Origin: Spirochaetaceae bacterium
GTDB lineage: Bacteria > Spirochaetota > Spirochaetia > SZUA-6 > Bin103
Length of the DNA stretch: 25,298 nt
Reading direction: 5' to 3'
Assembly: GCA_026710565.1 (NCBI GenBank)
Contig: JAPOQV010000389.1
Span: forward strand, 1-25,298
Shown here piece by piece: positions 7,489-14,159 of this stretch; within the stretch, counting starts at the first letter, position 1, and each line of letters begins with the position of its first letter. The translations under genes and the position numbers were made by a program. The notes beneath the pieces were generated by a model. The model saw only the letters and a program-made list of their open reading frames with translations. It ran no database searches and had not been told where the DNA came from.

Positions 7489-8471
7489 CCAAAGCGCCGG
7501 TACAGTTCCTCGAGCGCCTCCTCGGCGCTCGGCACGTCGGTACGCACGTCCTGCACGTCACGCCTTTCGGTGACCGCCATCAGCACCCGTCGGACCGCGT
7601 GGGGGTGAACGGCAAGCTCCAGCTCGTCCGGCGTGTCCCTGATGACGCGAGCATCGGGTAGCGGCCCGCCGTTCAGCCGGCGCCCTTTCACCTTGATGCG
7701 GACGGCCTCCCGCGCCGCGGCGACCACGTCGCGCAGCATCCCGTCGTACACCAGGCGGCCCTCCTTGATCAGCAGCACGCTCCGGGCGATGCGCGTGATG
7801 TCGGCCAGATTGTGCGAGGTCAGCACCAGCGCCGAGTCCTGTCCCAGGCCGTCCGGGTCATCGCTGCCCAGGAAGTCGTGCAGCGCCTCGCGCGTCCGCT
7901 GGTCCACCCCCACGGTGGGCTCGTCCAGGAACAGGACGCGCGGCGCGTGCAGCAGCCCGCCCATCAGCTCCAGCTTGGTGCGCGTCCCGAACGACAGCTT
8001 CCTCACCTGGGACCTCAGGTCGCCGGCAACCCCCAGCAGCTCGGCCAGCCGCGCCGTCCGGCCCGCGTGCTCGGAAGCTTCCAGGCCGTACAGCGCGTAC
8101 AGCAACTCGAAGTTGTCGCTCGCGGTGAGCTCCGGCCACAGCCGCACGCGGCCCGCGAGCACCAGGCCCATCTGCCGCCGCACCGCGATCCGGCGACGGA
8201 TCGGCTCCGTCCCGAGCAGCTCGACGCCGCCTGCGGTGGGGCGCAGAAGGCCGCACATCAGCTTGACCAGGGTGGTTTTGCCGGCGCCGTTGGCGCCCAG
8301 CACGGCCACGCGCTCCCCGGAGCGTATCGAAAAGGACACACCGTCCACCGCCCGCACCGTCCGGTAGCGGCGCCGGACCAGGTGGCGCAGCGTGCTGAAC
8401 CTGCCGCGCGGCTTCTGGGCGACCCTGAAGTCCTTGGTGACCGAGCGCGCCTCGACCACGCACGAGCTCAT
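7485..8471 (-). CDS. ABC transporter ATP-binding protein of ABC-2 exporter (COG4586-like)
   Basis: A 328-residue cytoplasmic ATPase with Walker A GANGAGKTT (residues 59-67), a degenerate signature LSFGT (159-163) in place of LSGGQ, Walker B VLFLDE (179-184) and the switch histidine in LTSHN (His220). The N-terminal 40 residues (FRVAQKPRGRFSTLRHLVRR) are the basic linker usual in this subgroup, and the non-canonical signature followed by TKLEL is also group-typical. The C-terminal ~90 residues form an accessory domain. Ribosome binding is excellent: AGGAGGTG lies 7 bases upstream of the ATG. It begins 111 bases after the IolE-like gene and is coupled to the two permeases, so it should drive export of a compound made or modified by the upstream enzymes; this link is inference from position. 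Confidence 0.92.
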   Translation of the reverse strand: MSSCVVEARSVTKDFRVAQKPRGRFSTLRHLVRRRYRTVRAVDGVSFSIRSGERVAVLGANGAGKTTLVKLMCGLLRPTAGGVELLGTEPIRRRIAVRRQMGLVLAGRVRLWPELTASDNFELLYALYGLEASEHAGRTARLAELLGVAGDLRSQVRKLSFGTRTKLELMGGLLHAPRVLFLDEPTVGVDQRTREALHDFLGSDDPDGLGQDSALVLTSHNLADITRIARSVLLIKEGRLVYDGMLRDVVAAAREAVRIKVKGRRLNGGPLPDARVIRDTPDELELAVHPHAVRRVLMAVTERRDVQDVRTDVPSAEEALEELYRRFG

Positions 8472-8478
8472 CGAACGG

Positions 8479-8486
8479 CACCTCCT
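8479..8486 (-). promoter_or_regulatory. Strong Shine-Dalgarno site of the ABC-2 ATPase gene
   Basis: AGGAGGTG on the minus strand, 7 bases before the ATG at 8471, is the best ribosome binding site seen in the window. It fixes the ATPase start and suggests the exporter is translated well even if its mRNA is shared with the P450 operon. Confidence 0.7.
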
Positions 8487-8508
8487 GGTTGATCCGGCCT
8501 CGGTCTCA

Positions 8509-8520
8509 GGCCGAACGGCC
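8509..8520 (-). repeat. Short perfect inverted repeat upstream of exporter ATPase
   Basis: GGCCG (8509-8513) and CGGCC (8516-8520) flank two bases within the 111-base gap between the IolE-like and ATPase genes. It could be a small operator or part of a hairpin; nothing else recognisable is in this gap. Confidence 0.3.
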
Positions 8521-8582
8521 AGATTGCCATGGCGGCAGCGGCAGGTGCAACGGCGCGCCCGGCGTTGCGTGGAGGCTGGCGC

Positions 8583-9464
8583 TCAGCCCAGTCCGATGTC
8601 CCGGAGGTACTCCCTGGTCCGCTTGGCGATCGGGAACGGCGCGCCGGGTGCCGGCGGGTACATGTCCTGCTCTACCACTCCGAAGCCGTCGTAGCCGATG
8701 CGGTGGGCGACGTCGCGCAGGCGCTCGAAGTCGATCTCCCCCTCGGACGGTTCGCAGAACATCCCCTGGCCGACCGCGGTCGCGAACGATGTCCCGTCGC
8801 GCAGCACCTGCTCGCGCAGGTCGCCCCGGATGCTCTTCAGGTGCAGGTAGGGGATGCGCTCGTGGTGCGTCTCGAAAAATCCGATCGGGTCGCCGCCGGT
8901 GTAGGCGTCGTGGCCGGTATCCAGGCAGAGCATGACCGACGGATCGACGTCCGCCAGGAAGCGCTCCATCTGCCGGTGGTTCTCCACGTGCGTATCGGCG
9001 TGCGGGTGGTACACCACCTGTAAACCGTATCTGGCCGCCCGTTCCTGGGCGCGATTTGCGGTCTCGATCAGCCGGGCCCACGCCGCGTCGTCCAGCTCCC
9101 TGGGGCGCTCAAGCTCACCGGTCTGCAGATTCGTGTACACGTCGTCGATCAGCACGATGAACCGCGCGCCGAGTTGCTGGAACGGCCCGGAGACATGGTC
9201 GATGTCGTTCAGGACCACGTCGGCGACCCCCTCGTCCTCCAGGTGATGCATGATGAAGCCGCCGCAGAGCTTCAGGGAGCGCTTGTCGAGCTCCGCCTGC
9301 AGCACGCCGGTATCGGTCGGCAGGTAGCCGATCGGCCCCAGCTCCGTCCACTCGTAGCCGGCCGCGGCCGCCTCGTCCAGGTACTGCTCCCAGGGGGGTT
9401 GCTTCGGATCCGACGGAAACCAGACACCCCACGAGTCCGGCCCCGTTCCCACGGTAATGGCCAT
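8583..9464 (-). CDS. Sugar isomerase/epimerase family protein, IolE (inosose dehydratase)-like
   Basis: A 293-residue TIM-barrel protein of the xylose-isomerase-like family (PF01261). The opening GTGPDSWGVWFP and YEWTELGPIGYLPTD are hallmarks of the IolE/MocC branch, which dehydrates 2-keto-myo-inositol. Candidate metal ligands are His153 and His155 (YHPHADTHVE), Asp182 and His185 (CLDTGH), His208 (YLHLK) and Glu265 (VVEQDMYP). It lies 54 bases after the P450 gene, in the same orientation as the iolG-like gene, so a substrate oxidised by the dehydrogenase is the natural candidate. No iolD, iolB or iolC is in the window, so the full inositol pathway is not shown here. It could be an epimerase for another keto-sugar. 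Confidence 0.88.
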   Translation of the reverse strand: MAITVGTGPDSWGVWFPSDPKQPPWEQYLDEAAAAGYEWTELGPIGYLPTDTGVLQAELDKRSLKLCGGFIMHHLEDEGVADVVLNDIDHVSGPFQQLGARFIVLIDDVYTNLQTGELERPRELDDAAWARLIETANRAQERAARYGLQVVYHPHADTHVENHRQMERFLADVDPSVMLCLDTGHDAYTGGDPIGFFETHHERIPYLHLKSIRGDLREQVLRDGTSFATAVGQGMFCEPSEGEIDFERLRDVAHRIGYDGFGVVEQDMYPPAPGAPFPIAKRTREYLRDIGLG

Positions 9465-9518
9465 ATCCGGCGATTATAGAGCGGCGCCCGAGCGCACAGC
9501 CACGCCCGGCCGCTCAGC

Positions 9519-10736
9519 TCAATCCACTTCGATCCAGAGCCTTTCGACACCGCGCAGCGCCACTCCCTCCCGGTACTCGGGCTCCATGGCCAACCGCATC
9601 GACGCATACCGGTCCAGCAGTCCTGCCAGCGCAGTGCGCGCCTCCATGATCGCCAGCGGCCCCCCGAGACAGTAGTGCACGCCGCGCCCGAACGACAGGT
9701 GGCTGTTCCCGCGCCTGCCGACGTCCAGCGACTCGGGATCGTCGAATGCCTCCGGATCCCGGTTCGCCGCGCCGAGCACGGAGATGACCACGTCGCCCGC
9801 ACGGATGAGCTTGCCGCCGACCTCGACGTCCTCACGGGCCGCGCGCCCGTCGAGCTGCACGGGGCTGTCGTAACGGAGAAGCTCGTCCACCGCCGAGCCC
9901 AGCAACCCGCGGTCCTCCCGCAGACGCTGGAGCTGCTCGGGATTCCTCAGCAGCGCCAGCACGCCGTTGCCGATCAGGTTCCGCGTCGTCTCGTTCCCGG
10001 CCACCAGGATCAAGCGCATCACCGACAGCATCTCCTCATGCGTCAGCCGCTCTCCCGCTTCCTCCGCCATGATCAGCGCGGTCACCAGGTCATCCCTCGG
10101 CTCACTCCGCCGCTCGGCGATGATCTCCTCGAAGTACGCGGACACCTGCTCGGCAGCCTGCCTGATCGCTTGCACCTGCTTCCCGCCCAGAATGGGATCG
10201 ACGGCCAGCGCCAGCGTGTTCGACCACGTCTCGAACACGCCCATGTCTTCCGATCGTACCCCGAGCATCTCGGCGATCACCGTGACCGGCAGCGGATATC
10301 CCAACGCCCCGACCACGTCGAACCGCCGCTTGCCCGCGACCTCGTCCAGCAGCCGGTCGGTGATCTCCTGCACGCGCCCGCGAAGCTTCCCCACGGCCTT
10401 TGGCGTGAACGCCTTGGATACCAGCGCCCGGACCCGCGTATGCTCCGGAGGATCCATGTCGAGCAGGCTCAGCGGTATGGTCTTCACCAGGACCCGGTCG
10501 GAGCTGCAGAACCGCTTGTCGTCCCGCAAGACCCGCTCCACGTCCTCGTACCGGGTCAGCGCCCAGGCTTTGACCAGCCTCATCCGGTGCACGGGATCCT
10601 TGCTGCGCATCTCCCGGTAGACGGGATACGGATCCTGTCTCAACTGCGGCGACAGCAGGTCGTAGGCGACGCCCGATTCCCGCCGCTCCCATGCGACCAG
10701 CAGCCTTGCGATTGTCGATTTCAGCCACTCGCTCAT
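9519..10736 (-). CDS. Cytochrome P450 (bacterial class I type)
   Basis: A 405-residue soluble P450 of typical bacterial length, with no membrane anchor. All key motifs are intact: the I-helix oxygen-activating AGNET (residues 246-250), the K-helix ELLR (285-288), and the heme loop FGRGVHYCLGG with the thiolate ligand Cys356. The LLDMDPPEHTRVRALVSKAF segment is typical of soluble bacterial CYPs. It should hydroxylate or otherwise oxidise a small substrate using electrons from a ferredoxin and reductase; neither partner is in the window. The ATG shares one base with the iolG stop (TGATG), so the two are translationally coupled. The open frame continues upstream through iolG in another frame but only this start has sense. 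A P450 joined to iolG and iolE-like genes is unusual. Confidence 0.95.
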   Translation of the reverse strand: MSEWLKSTIARLLVAWERRESGVAYDLLSPQLRQDPYPVYREMRSKDPVHRMRLVKAWALTRYEDVERVLRDDKRFCSSDRVLVKTIPLSLLDMDPPEHTRVRALVSKAFTPKAVGKLRGRVQEITDRLLDEVAGKRRFDVVGALGYPLPVTVIAEMLGVRSEDMGVFETWSNTLALAVDPILGGKQVQAIRQAAEQVSAYFEEIIAERRSEPRDDLVTALIMAEEAGERLTHEEMLSVMRLILVAGNETTRNLIGNGVLALLRNPEQLQRLREDRGLLGSAVDELLRYDSPVQLDGRAAREDVEVGGKLIRAGDVVISVLGAANRDPEAFDDPESLDVGRRGNSHLSFGRGVHYCLGGPLAIMEARTALAGLLDRYASMRLAMEPEYREGVALRGVERLWIEVD

Positions 10737-11779
10737 CAGACCCCTCCTCTTTCGGACGCTGCGTCGCCGCGCACCGGCACGGTGTCGCCGGGCACAGGGA
10801 CGGTGCTGCCGCTCTCCAGGGAGCGCAGCGCGGCCTCCGCCAGCTCCAGCGCGCGGCGGCCGTCGGCGAACGTCACCGACGGCTCCCGGCCGGTCGCGAC
10901 CGCAACGACGAAGTCGGCAAGCTCGGCCTGGTAGGCCGCCGCGTAGCGCTCGATGAAGAAACGCTTCAGCGGCGCCGGCGATCCGGCGCCGTCCGCCGTG
11001 AACAGCCGCGCCTCGTCTTCGAGGCGGTTGCCGGAGCAGACCATGCCAAGCGAACCGTGCACCTCCAGCCGCTGATCGTAGCCGTACGCGGCCTGCCGGG
11101 AGCAGTTGACGTGGCACTGGACCCCCGACGCCGTCGCCATCATGACCATGGCGGTGTCGACGTCGCCCAGGTCGCCGATCGCGGGATCCACCAGCGCGCT
11201 GCCGATCGCCGTGATCGAGGTGGGCTCCTCGCCCAGCACGAAGCGGGCGAGGTCGAAGTCGTGGATCATCATGTCCCGGAACAGCCCGCCGGATACGCGC
11301 AGATAGGCCGGCGGCGGAGGTTCCGGGTCTCGGCTTGAGATGATCACCTGGTGGATCTCGCCGATGGCGCCGCTTGCGGCCAGGTCCCGCACGCGCCGGT
11401 GGGTGGGGTCGTAACGGCGGTTGAAGCCGATCTGGATCGGCACGCCGGTGTCGCGCACGGCCTGCCAGCACCGTGCCACGCGCTCCAGGCTCAGGTCGAT
11501 CGGCTTCTCGCACAGCACGGCCTTTCCGGCGGTGGCGGCGGCGATGATCAGCGGCACGTGCGTGTCGGTCGACGAGGCGATCAGCACCGCATCGATGTCC
11601 GCGCCAAGCGCAGCATCGACATCCGGCACGGCCGCCGCACCGCGGCGCTCGGCGACCGCCGCCGCCACGGCCCCCACCGGATCGTAGACACATACCAGCC
11701 GGGCATCCGACCGGGCGGCGAGGTTGGCGGCATGCATGGCGCCGATCCGTCCCGCTCCCAGGAGTGCGAAGTTGACCAT
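10736..11779 (-). CDS. iolG: Gfo/Idh/MocA oxidoreductase, inositol 2-dehydrogenase-like
   Basis: A 347-residue NAD(P)-dependent dehydrogenase. An N-terminal Rossmann fold carries GAGRIGAMHA (residues 8-17), then CEKPIDL with the catalytic Lys92, GFNRRYDP and the active-site pair Asp169 and His173 in FRDMMIHDFD. The triad corresponds to Lys97/Asp172/His176 of Bacillus IolG, and GFNRRYDP is strongly IolG-like. Expected reaction: oxidation of the 2-hydroxyl of myo-inositol or a related polyol to the ketone. The start at 11779 has AGG four bases upstream and begins the Rossmann strand. It leads a block with P450 and IolE-like genes. The last ~25 residues (two near-identical TVPVxGD units) are low-complexity and look non-catalytic. 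Substrate could also be a related cyclitol or hexose. Confidence 0.88.
   Translation of the reverse strand: MVNFALLGAGRIGAMHAANLAARSDARLVCVYDPVGAVAAAVAERRGAAAVPDVDAALGADIDAVLIASSTDTHVPLIIAAATAGKAVLCEKPIDLSLERVARCWQAVRDTGVPIQIGFNRRYDPTHRRVRDLAASGAIGEIHQVIISSRDPEPPPPAYLRVSGGLFRDMMIHDFDLARFVLGEEPTSITAIGSALVDPAIGDLGDVDTAMVMMATASGVQCHVNCSRQAAYGYDQRLEVHGSLGMVCSGNRLEDEARLFTADGAGSPAPLKRFFIERYAAAYQAELADFVVAVATGREPSVTFADGRRALELAEAALRSLESGSTVPVPGDTVPVRGDAASERGGV
10763..10804 (-). repeat. Two-copy 21-bp tandem repeat in the iolG C-terminal tail
   Basis: 10763-10783 and 10784-10804 are two 21-bp units differing at three positions. They encode TVPVPGD and TVPVRGD just before the iolG stop. The unit is in frame, so copy change would not disrupt the gene. 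Confidence 0.65.
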
Positions 11780-11847
11780 GCGCCTATCGTAGACCAAGCG
11801 ACCAAGCCGGACGCCCTTGACGCGGTGACGTTTCTTGCGCACGGTGT

Positions 11848-11875
11848 TATCCATATATGGATACTGATAGGGATA
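11848..11875 (+). promoter_or_regulatory. Operator-like palindrome and half-site upstream of the toxin-antitoxin pair
   Basis: TATCCATATATGGATA (11848-11863) is a perfect 16-bp palindrome. A further copy of its half-site, GGATA, follows at 11871-11875, so half-sites start at 11848, 11859 and 11871, about one helical turn apart. This is the expected layout for a ribbon-helix-helix antitoxin that binds its own promoter cooperatively. It also lies in the divergent gap to iolG and could influence that gene. Confidence 0.6.
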
Positions 11876-11883
11876 CCCCGCGC

Positions 11884-12126
11884 ATGACCAAGAAGAGCAC
11901 GATTCTGTTTCCGCCCATCCTCTACCGGGAGCTGCAGGACGCAGCCCGGCAACAGGGTCGCTCCGTGGGTGACCTGGTCCGCGAAGCGGTGGCGATCCAG
12001 TACGGGTCCGGGGGCGTGGCCGCCCGGCTGCGCGCCGTCGACAGCCTGGCTCAACTCGACGACGACGTGCCCGACGACCCCCGGCAGCTCGAATCGGAGA
12101 TTGTCCGCGGCGCGACCGAGCGGTGA
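11884..12126 (+). CDS. Ribbon-helix-helix antitoxin (VapB-type)
   Basis: An 80-residue protein. The first half (KSTILFPPILYRELQDAARQ, then GRSVGDLVREAV) has the strand-helix-helix pattern of an RHH DNA-binding domain. The second half is acidic and proline-containing (LDDDVPDDPRQLESEIV), as expected of the segment that wraps the toxin. The ATG at 11884 is preferred; an in-frame ATG nine codons upstream (11857) lies inside the operator palindrome. Its stop overlaps the toxin GTG by 4 nt (GTGA), so toxin translation depends on antitoxin translation. It should neutralise the PIN toxin and repress its own operon. Confidence 0.85.
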   Translation: MTKKSTILFPPILYRELQDAARQQGRSVGDLVREAVAIQYGSGGVAARLRAVDSLAQLDDDVPDDPRQLESEIVRGATER

Positions 12127-12539
12127 AGGTGTTCGTGGACGCGAACATACCCATGTACGTGGCGGGACGCGACCACGAATTCAAGGAGCCCAGCACCCGG
12201 TTCATGCGAGCTGTCGCGCGGCGGCATGTCGACGCGGTGAGCGATGTCGAGGTCCTCCAGGAAATCCTCTACCGGTACCGTGCCGTACGCCGGTCGGCGG
12301 TTGGCTTCGCCGTCTTCGATACGTTCATCGCCACGATCCCGCGCATCTCCCCCGTACTGCCGGCGGATCTGCGCACGAGCCGCTCGATGCTGGCGGCGCA
12401 CCCGGACGTCGAGCCCCGTGACGCCATTCACGTTGCCGTGATGCGCCGCACCGGCGTCCGCGCGATCGTCAGCTACGACGAGCACTTCGACGGCATCCCG
12501 GGAATCGATCGCTTGACCCCGGACGCCGTGCCGGCGTGA
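12123..12539 (+). CDS. vapC: PIN-domain ribonuclease toxin (VapC family)
   Basis: A 138-residue PIN-domain protein. The acidic metal-binding cluster is present: Asp6 with Asn8 in VFVDANI, Glu43 in DVEVLQE, Asp100 in PRDAIHVAV, and Asp119/Asp123 in SYDEHFDGIPGI. VapC toxins are Mg-dependent endoribonucleases that cleave tRNA or rRNA and stop translation. It starts with GTG at 12123, overlapping the antitoxin stop, and ends 7 bases before the convergent livF gene. All visible catalytic residues are intact, so the toxin is probably active. The specific RNA target cannot be predicted. Confidence 0.88.
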   Translation: MKVFVDANIPMYVAGRDHEFKEPSTRFMRAVARRHVDAVSDVEVLQEILYRYRAVRRSAVGFAVFDTFIATIPRISPVLPADLRTSRSMLAAHPDVEPRDAIHVAVMRRTGVRAIVSYDEHFDGIPGIDRLTPDAVPA

Positions 12540-12546
12540 GCTCCGG

Positions 12547-13419
12547 CTACCCGCCCAGGAACAGCCTGCCCACCCGATCGTCCTGCAGCAGGTCGTCGCC
12601 TCGCGCGGCCAGGGCCAGGTCTCCCGACACCAGCACGTAGCCGATGTCCGCGAACGCCAGGCCCTTGCGGGCGTTCTGCTCGACCATGATGATCGTCTTG
12701 CGGTCGTGGTCGCGCAGATCGGCCAGCAGCTCGAACACCATGTCGATGAAGCGCGGCTCCAGACCGATCGACGGCTCGTCCACCAGCAGCACGTCCGGGT
12801 CCATCACCAGGGCGCGCGAGATCTCCAGCAGGCGCCGCTCCCCGCCCGACAGCACGCGCGCCGGCTGCGCGCGCCGCTCGGCAAGGCGCGGATACTTCTC
12901 CAGCACCCCAGCGACGGCGGCCCGCGCGGCGGACTTGTCGCTCATCAGGTAGGCTCCCATCTGCAGGTTCTCTTCCACGGTCATGTCCGGGAACACCGAG
13001 TTGTCCTGGAGGATGTAGGCGATGCCGGCCTCCCGCAGCTTGTCGGTGGCGGGCATGCGGGTGATGTCCCGGCCTTCCTTGCGGATGGTGCCGCCCATGA
13101 TCGTGTTGAGGCCGTAGATCGAATGCATGACCGTGGACTTGCCGGCGCCGTTCGGTCCGATCAGGCACAGCGACTGCCCGCGGCCGACCTGCAGGTCGAC
13201 GCCATGCAGGATCTCCATGCGGCCATAACCGGACACGAGCCCCTGGACGCTGACGAAGTCGTCCCCGCCGGCAAGCTTTTCCAGAGTCTCCCGCGGGACG
13301 CCCCGCTCGATCAGCGACGCGCTCTCGCGCGCCACCTGCTCGACCGAAACGGCGGCGCCCAGGTCGCCGGATCCGTGGCCGGAGACGCCGCCGCCCGCGA
13401 CGGAGCCGGGTTCCGTCAT
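12547..13419 (-). CDS. livF: Branched-chain amino acid-type (HAAT) ABC transporter ATPase, LivF
   Basis: A 290-residue ATPase, longer than the ~235-240 of usual LivF because of an N-terminal extension of about 53 residues (glycine-rich, then VSVEQVARESASLIERGVPR). From residue 54 the domain is ordinary: GYGRMEILHGV, Walker A GPNGAGKST (88-96), signature LSGGE (190-194), Walker B VLLVDE (210-215) and the LivF-typical VEQN at the switch. It ends in GRLFLGG, as LivF proteins do. The ATG overlaps the livG stop by 4 nt. With LivG it powers the LivH-LivM channel. No in-frame start that would remove the extension was found. Confidence 0.93.
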   Translation of the reverse strand: MTEPGSVAGGGVSGHGSGDLGAAVSVEQVARESASLIERGVPRETLEKLAGGDDFVSVQGLVSGYGRMEILHGVDLQVGRGQSLCLIGPNGAGKSTVMHSIYGLNTIMGGTIRKEGRDITRMPATDKLREAGIAYILQDNSVFPDMTVEENLQMGAYLMSDKSAARAAVAGVLEKYPRLAERRAQPARVLSGGERRLLEISRALVMDPDVLLVDEPSIGLEPRFIDMVFELLADLRDHDRKTIIMVEQNARKGLAFADIGYVLVSGDLALAARGDDLLQDDRVGRLFLGG

Positions 13420-14159
13420 TGCGAGCGCAGGTACGCGTCCAGGACGCGCGGATCGTTGCGGACCTGCTCGGGCGTGCCGGACGCGAGCAGCCCGCCGTGG
13501 GCGAGGCAGTAGATGTGGGAGGCGAGGTTCATGATCACCCGCATGTTGTGCTCGATGACCAGCAGGGTGACGCCCATCTCCGCGTTGGCCCTGAGGAGCC
13601 GGTCGATCACGCCGTTGATCAGGGTCGGATTGATGCCGGCGGTCGGCTCGTCGAGCAGCAGCATCTTGGGAGCGCGCATCAGCGCCATCGCGAACTCCAG
13701 CAGCTTCTGCTGGCCGAACGACAGGCTTCCCGCCACGTGGTCGCGCAGCGCGTGGAGACCGGCGAACTCCAGCAGCGAATCGGCGCGCTCGGTCACGGCC
13801 GCCGAGAACCGGCGCAGCAGCCGTCCCCCGCCCGCCGTGAGGGGCGCGGCCGACACCAGCATGTTCTGCAGGCAGCTCATCCCCCCGTAGACGCGGGTCT
13901 GCTGGAACGTGCGCAACAGGCCGAGCCTGGCGATGCCCGGCACCGTCATGCGCTCCACGCGGGTGCCGTCGAAGGTCACCGTGCCGCCATCCACGGGGTG
14001 GAAGCCGACGATGCAGTTGAAGAGCGTGGTCTTGCCGGAGCCGTTCGGCCCGATCAGGCCGTTCACGGCGCCGGCCTCGACGCCGATGGTGATGTTCCGG
14101 TTTGCGGCGATGCCGCCGAACGACTTGCTGACGCCGTCGACCTGCAGCAGGACGCTCAT
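13416..14159 (-). CDS. livG: Branched-chain amino acid-type (HAAT) ABC transporter ATPase, LivG
   Basis: A 247-residue ATPase of normal LivG length: LLQVDGVSKSFGGIAAN, Walker A GPNGSGKTT (37-45), the LivG hallmark TFQQTRVYGGMSCLQNM, signature LSFGQ (146-150), Walker B MLLLDE (166-171), and switch His204 in VIEHNM. The GTPEQVRNDPRVLDAYL ending is the LivG C-terminus. It overlaps livM by 4 nt at its start and livF by 4 nt at its end, which couples the three. Confidence 0.95.
   Translation of the reverse strand: MSVLLQVDGVSKSFGGIAANRNITIGVEAGAVNGLIGPNGSGKTTLFNCIVGFHPVDGGTVTFDGTRVERMTVPGIARLGLLRTFQQTRVYGGMSCLQNMLVSAAPLTAGGGRLLRRFSAAVTERADSLLEFAGLHALRDHVAGSLSFGQQKLLEFAMALMRAPKMLLLDEPTAGINPTLINGVIDRLLRANAEMGVTLLVIEHNMRVIMNLASHIYCLAHGGLLASGTPEQVRNDPRVLDAYLRSQ

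Noticed and set aside
10737..11693. N-terminal extension of the P450 frame through iolG
   Set aside because: The extra sequence is Arg/Gly-rich shadow translation of iolG. The P450 begins naturally at MSEWLKS (10736), overlapping the iolG stop by one base.
8583..11779. A complete inositol catabolic operon
   Set aside because: Only iolG-like and IolE-like genes are present. iolB, iolC, iolD and iolJ are absent from the window, and a P450 intervenes.
11857..11883. Upstream ATG for the antitoxin
   Set aside because: It lies inside the perfect operator palindrome and has no ribosome binding site; the RHH domain begins just after the ATG at 11884.
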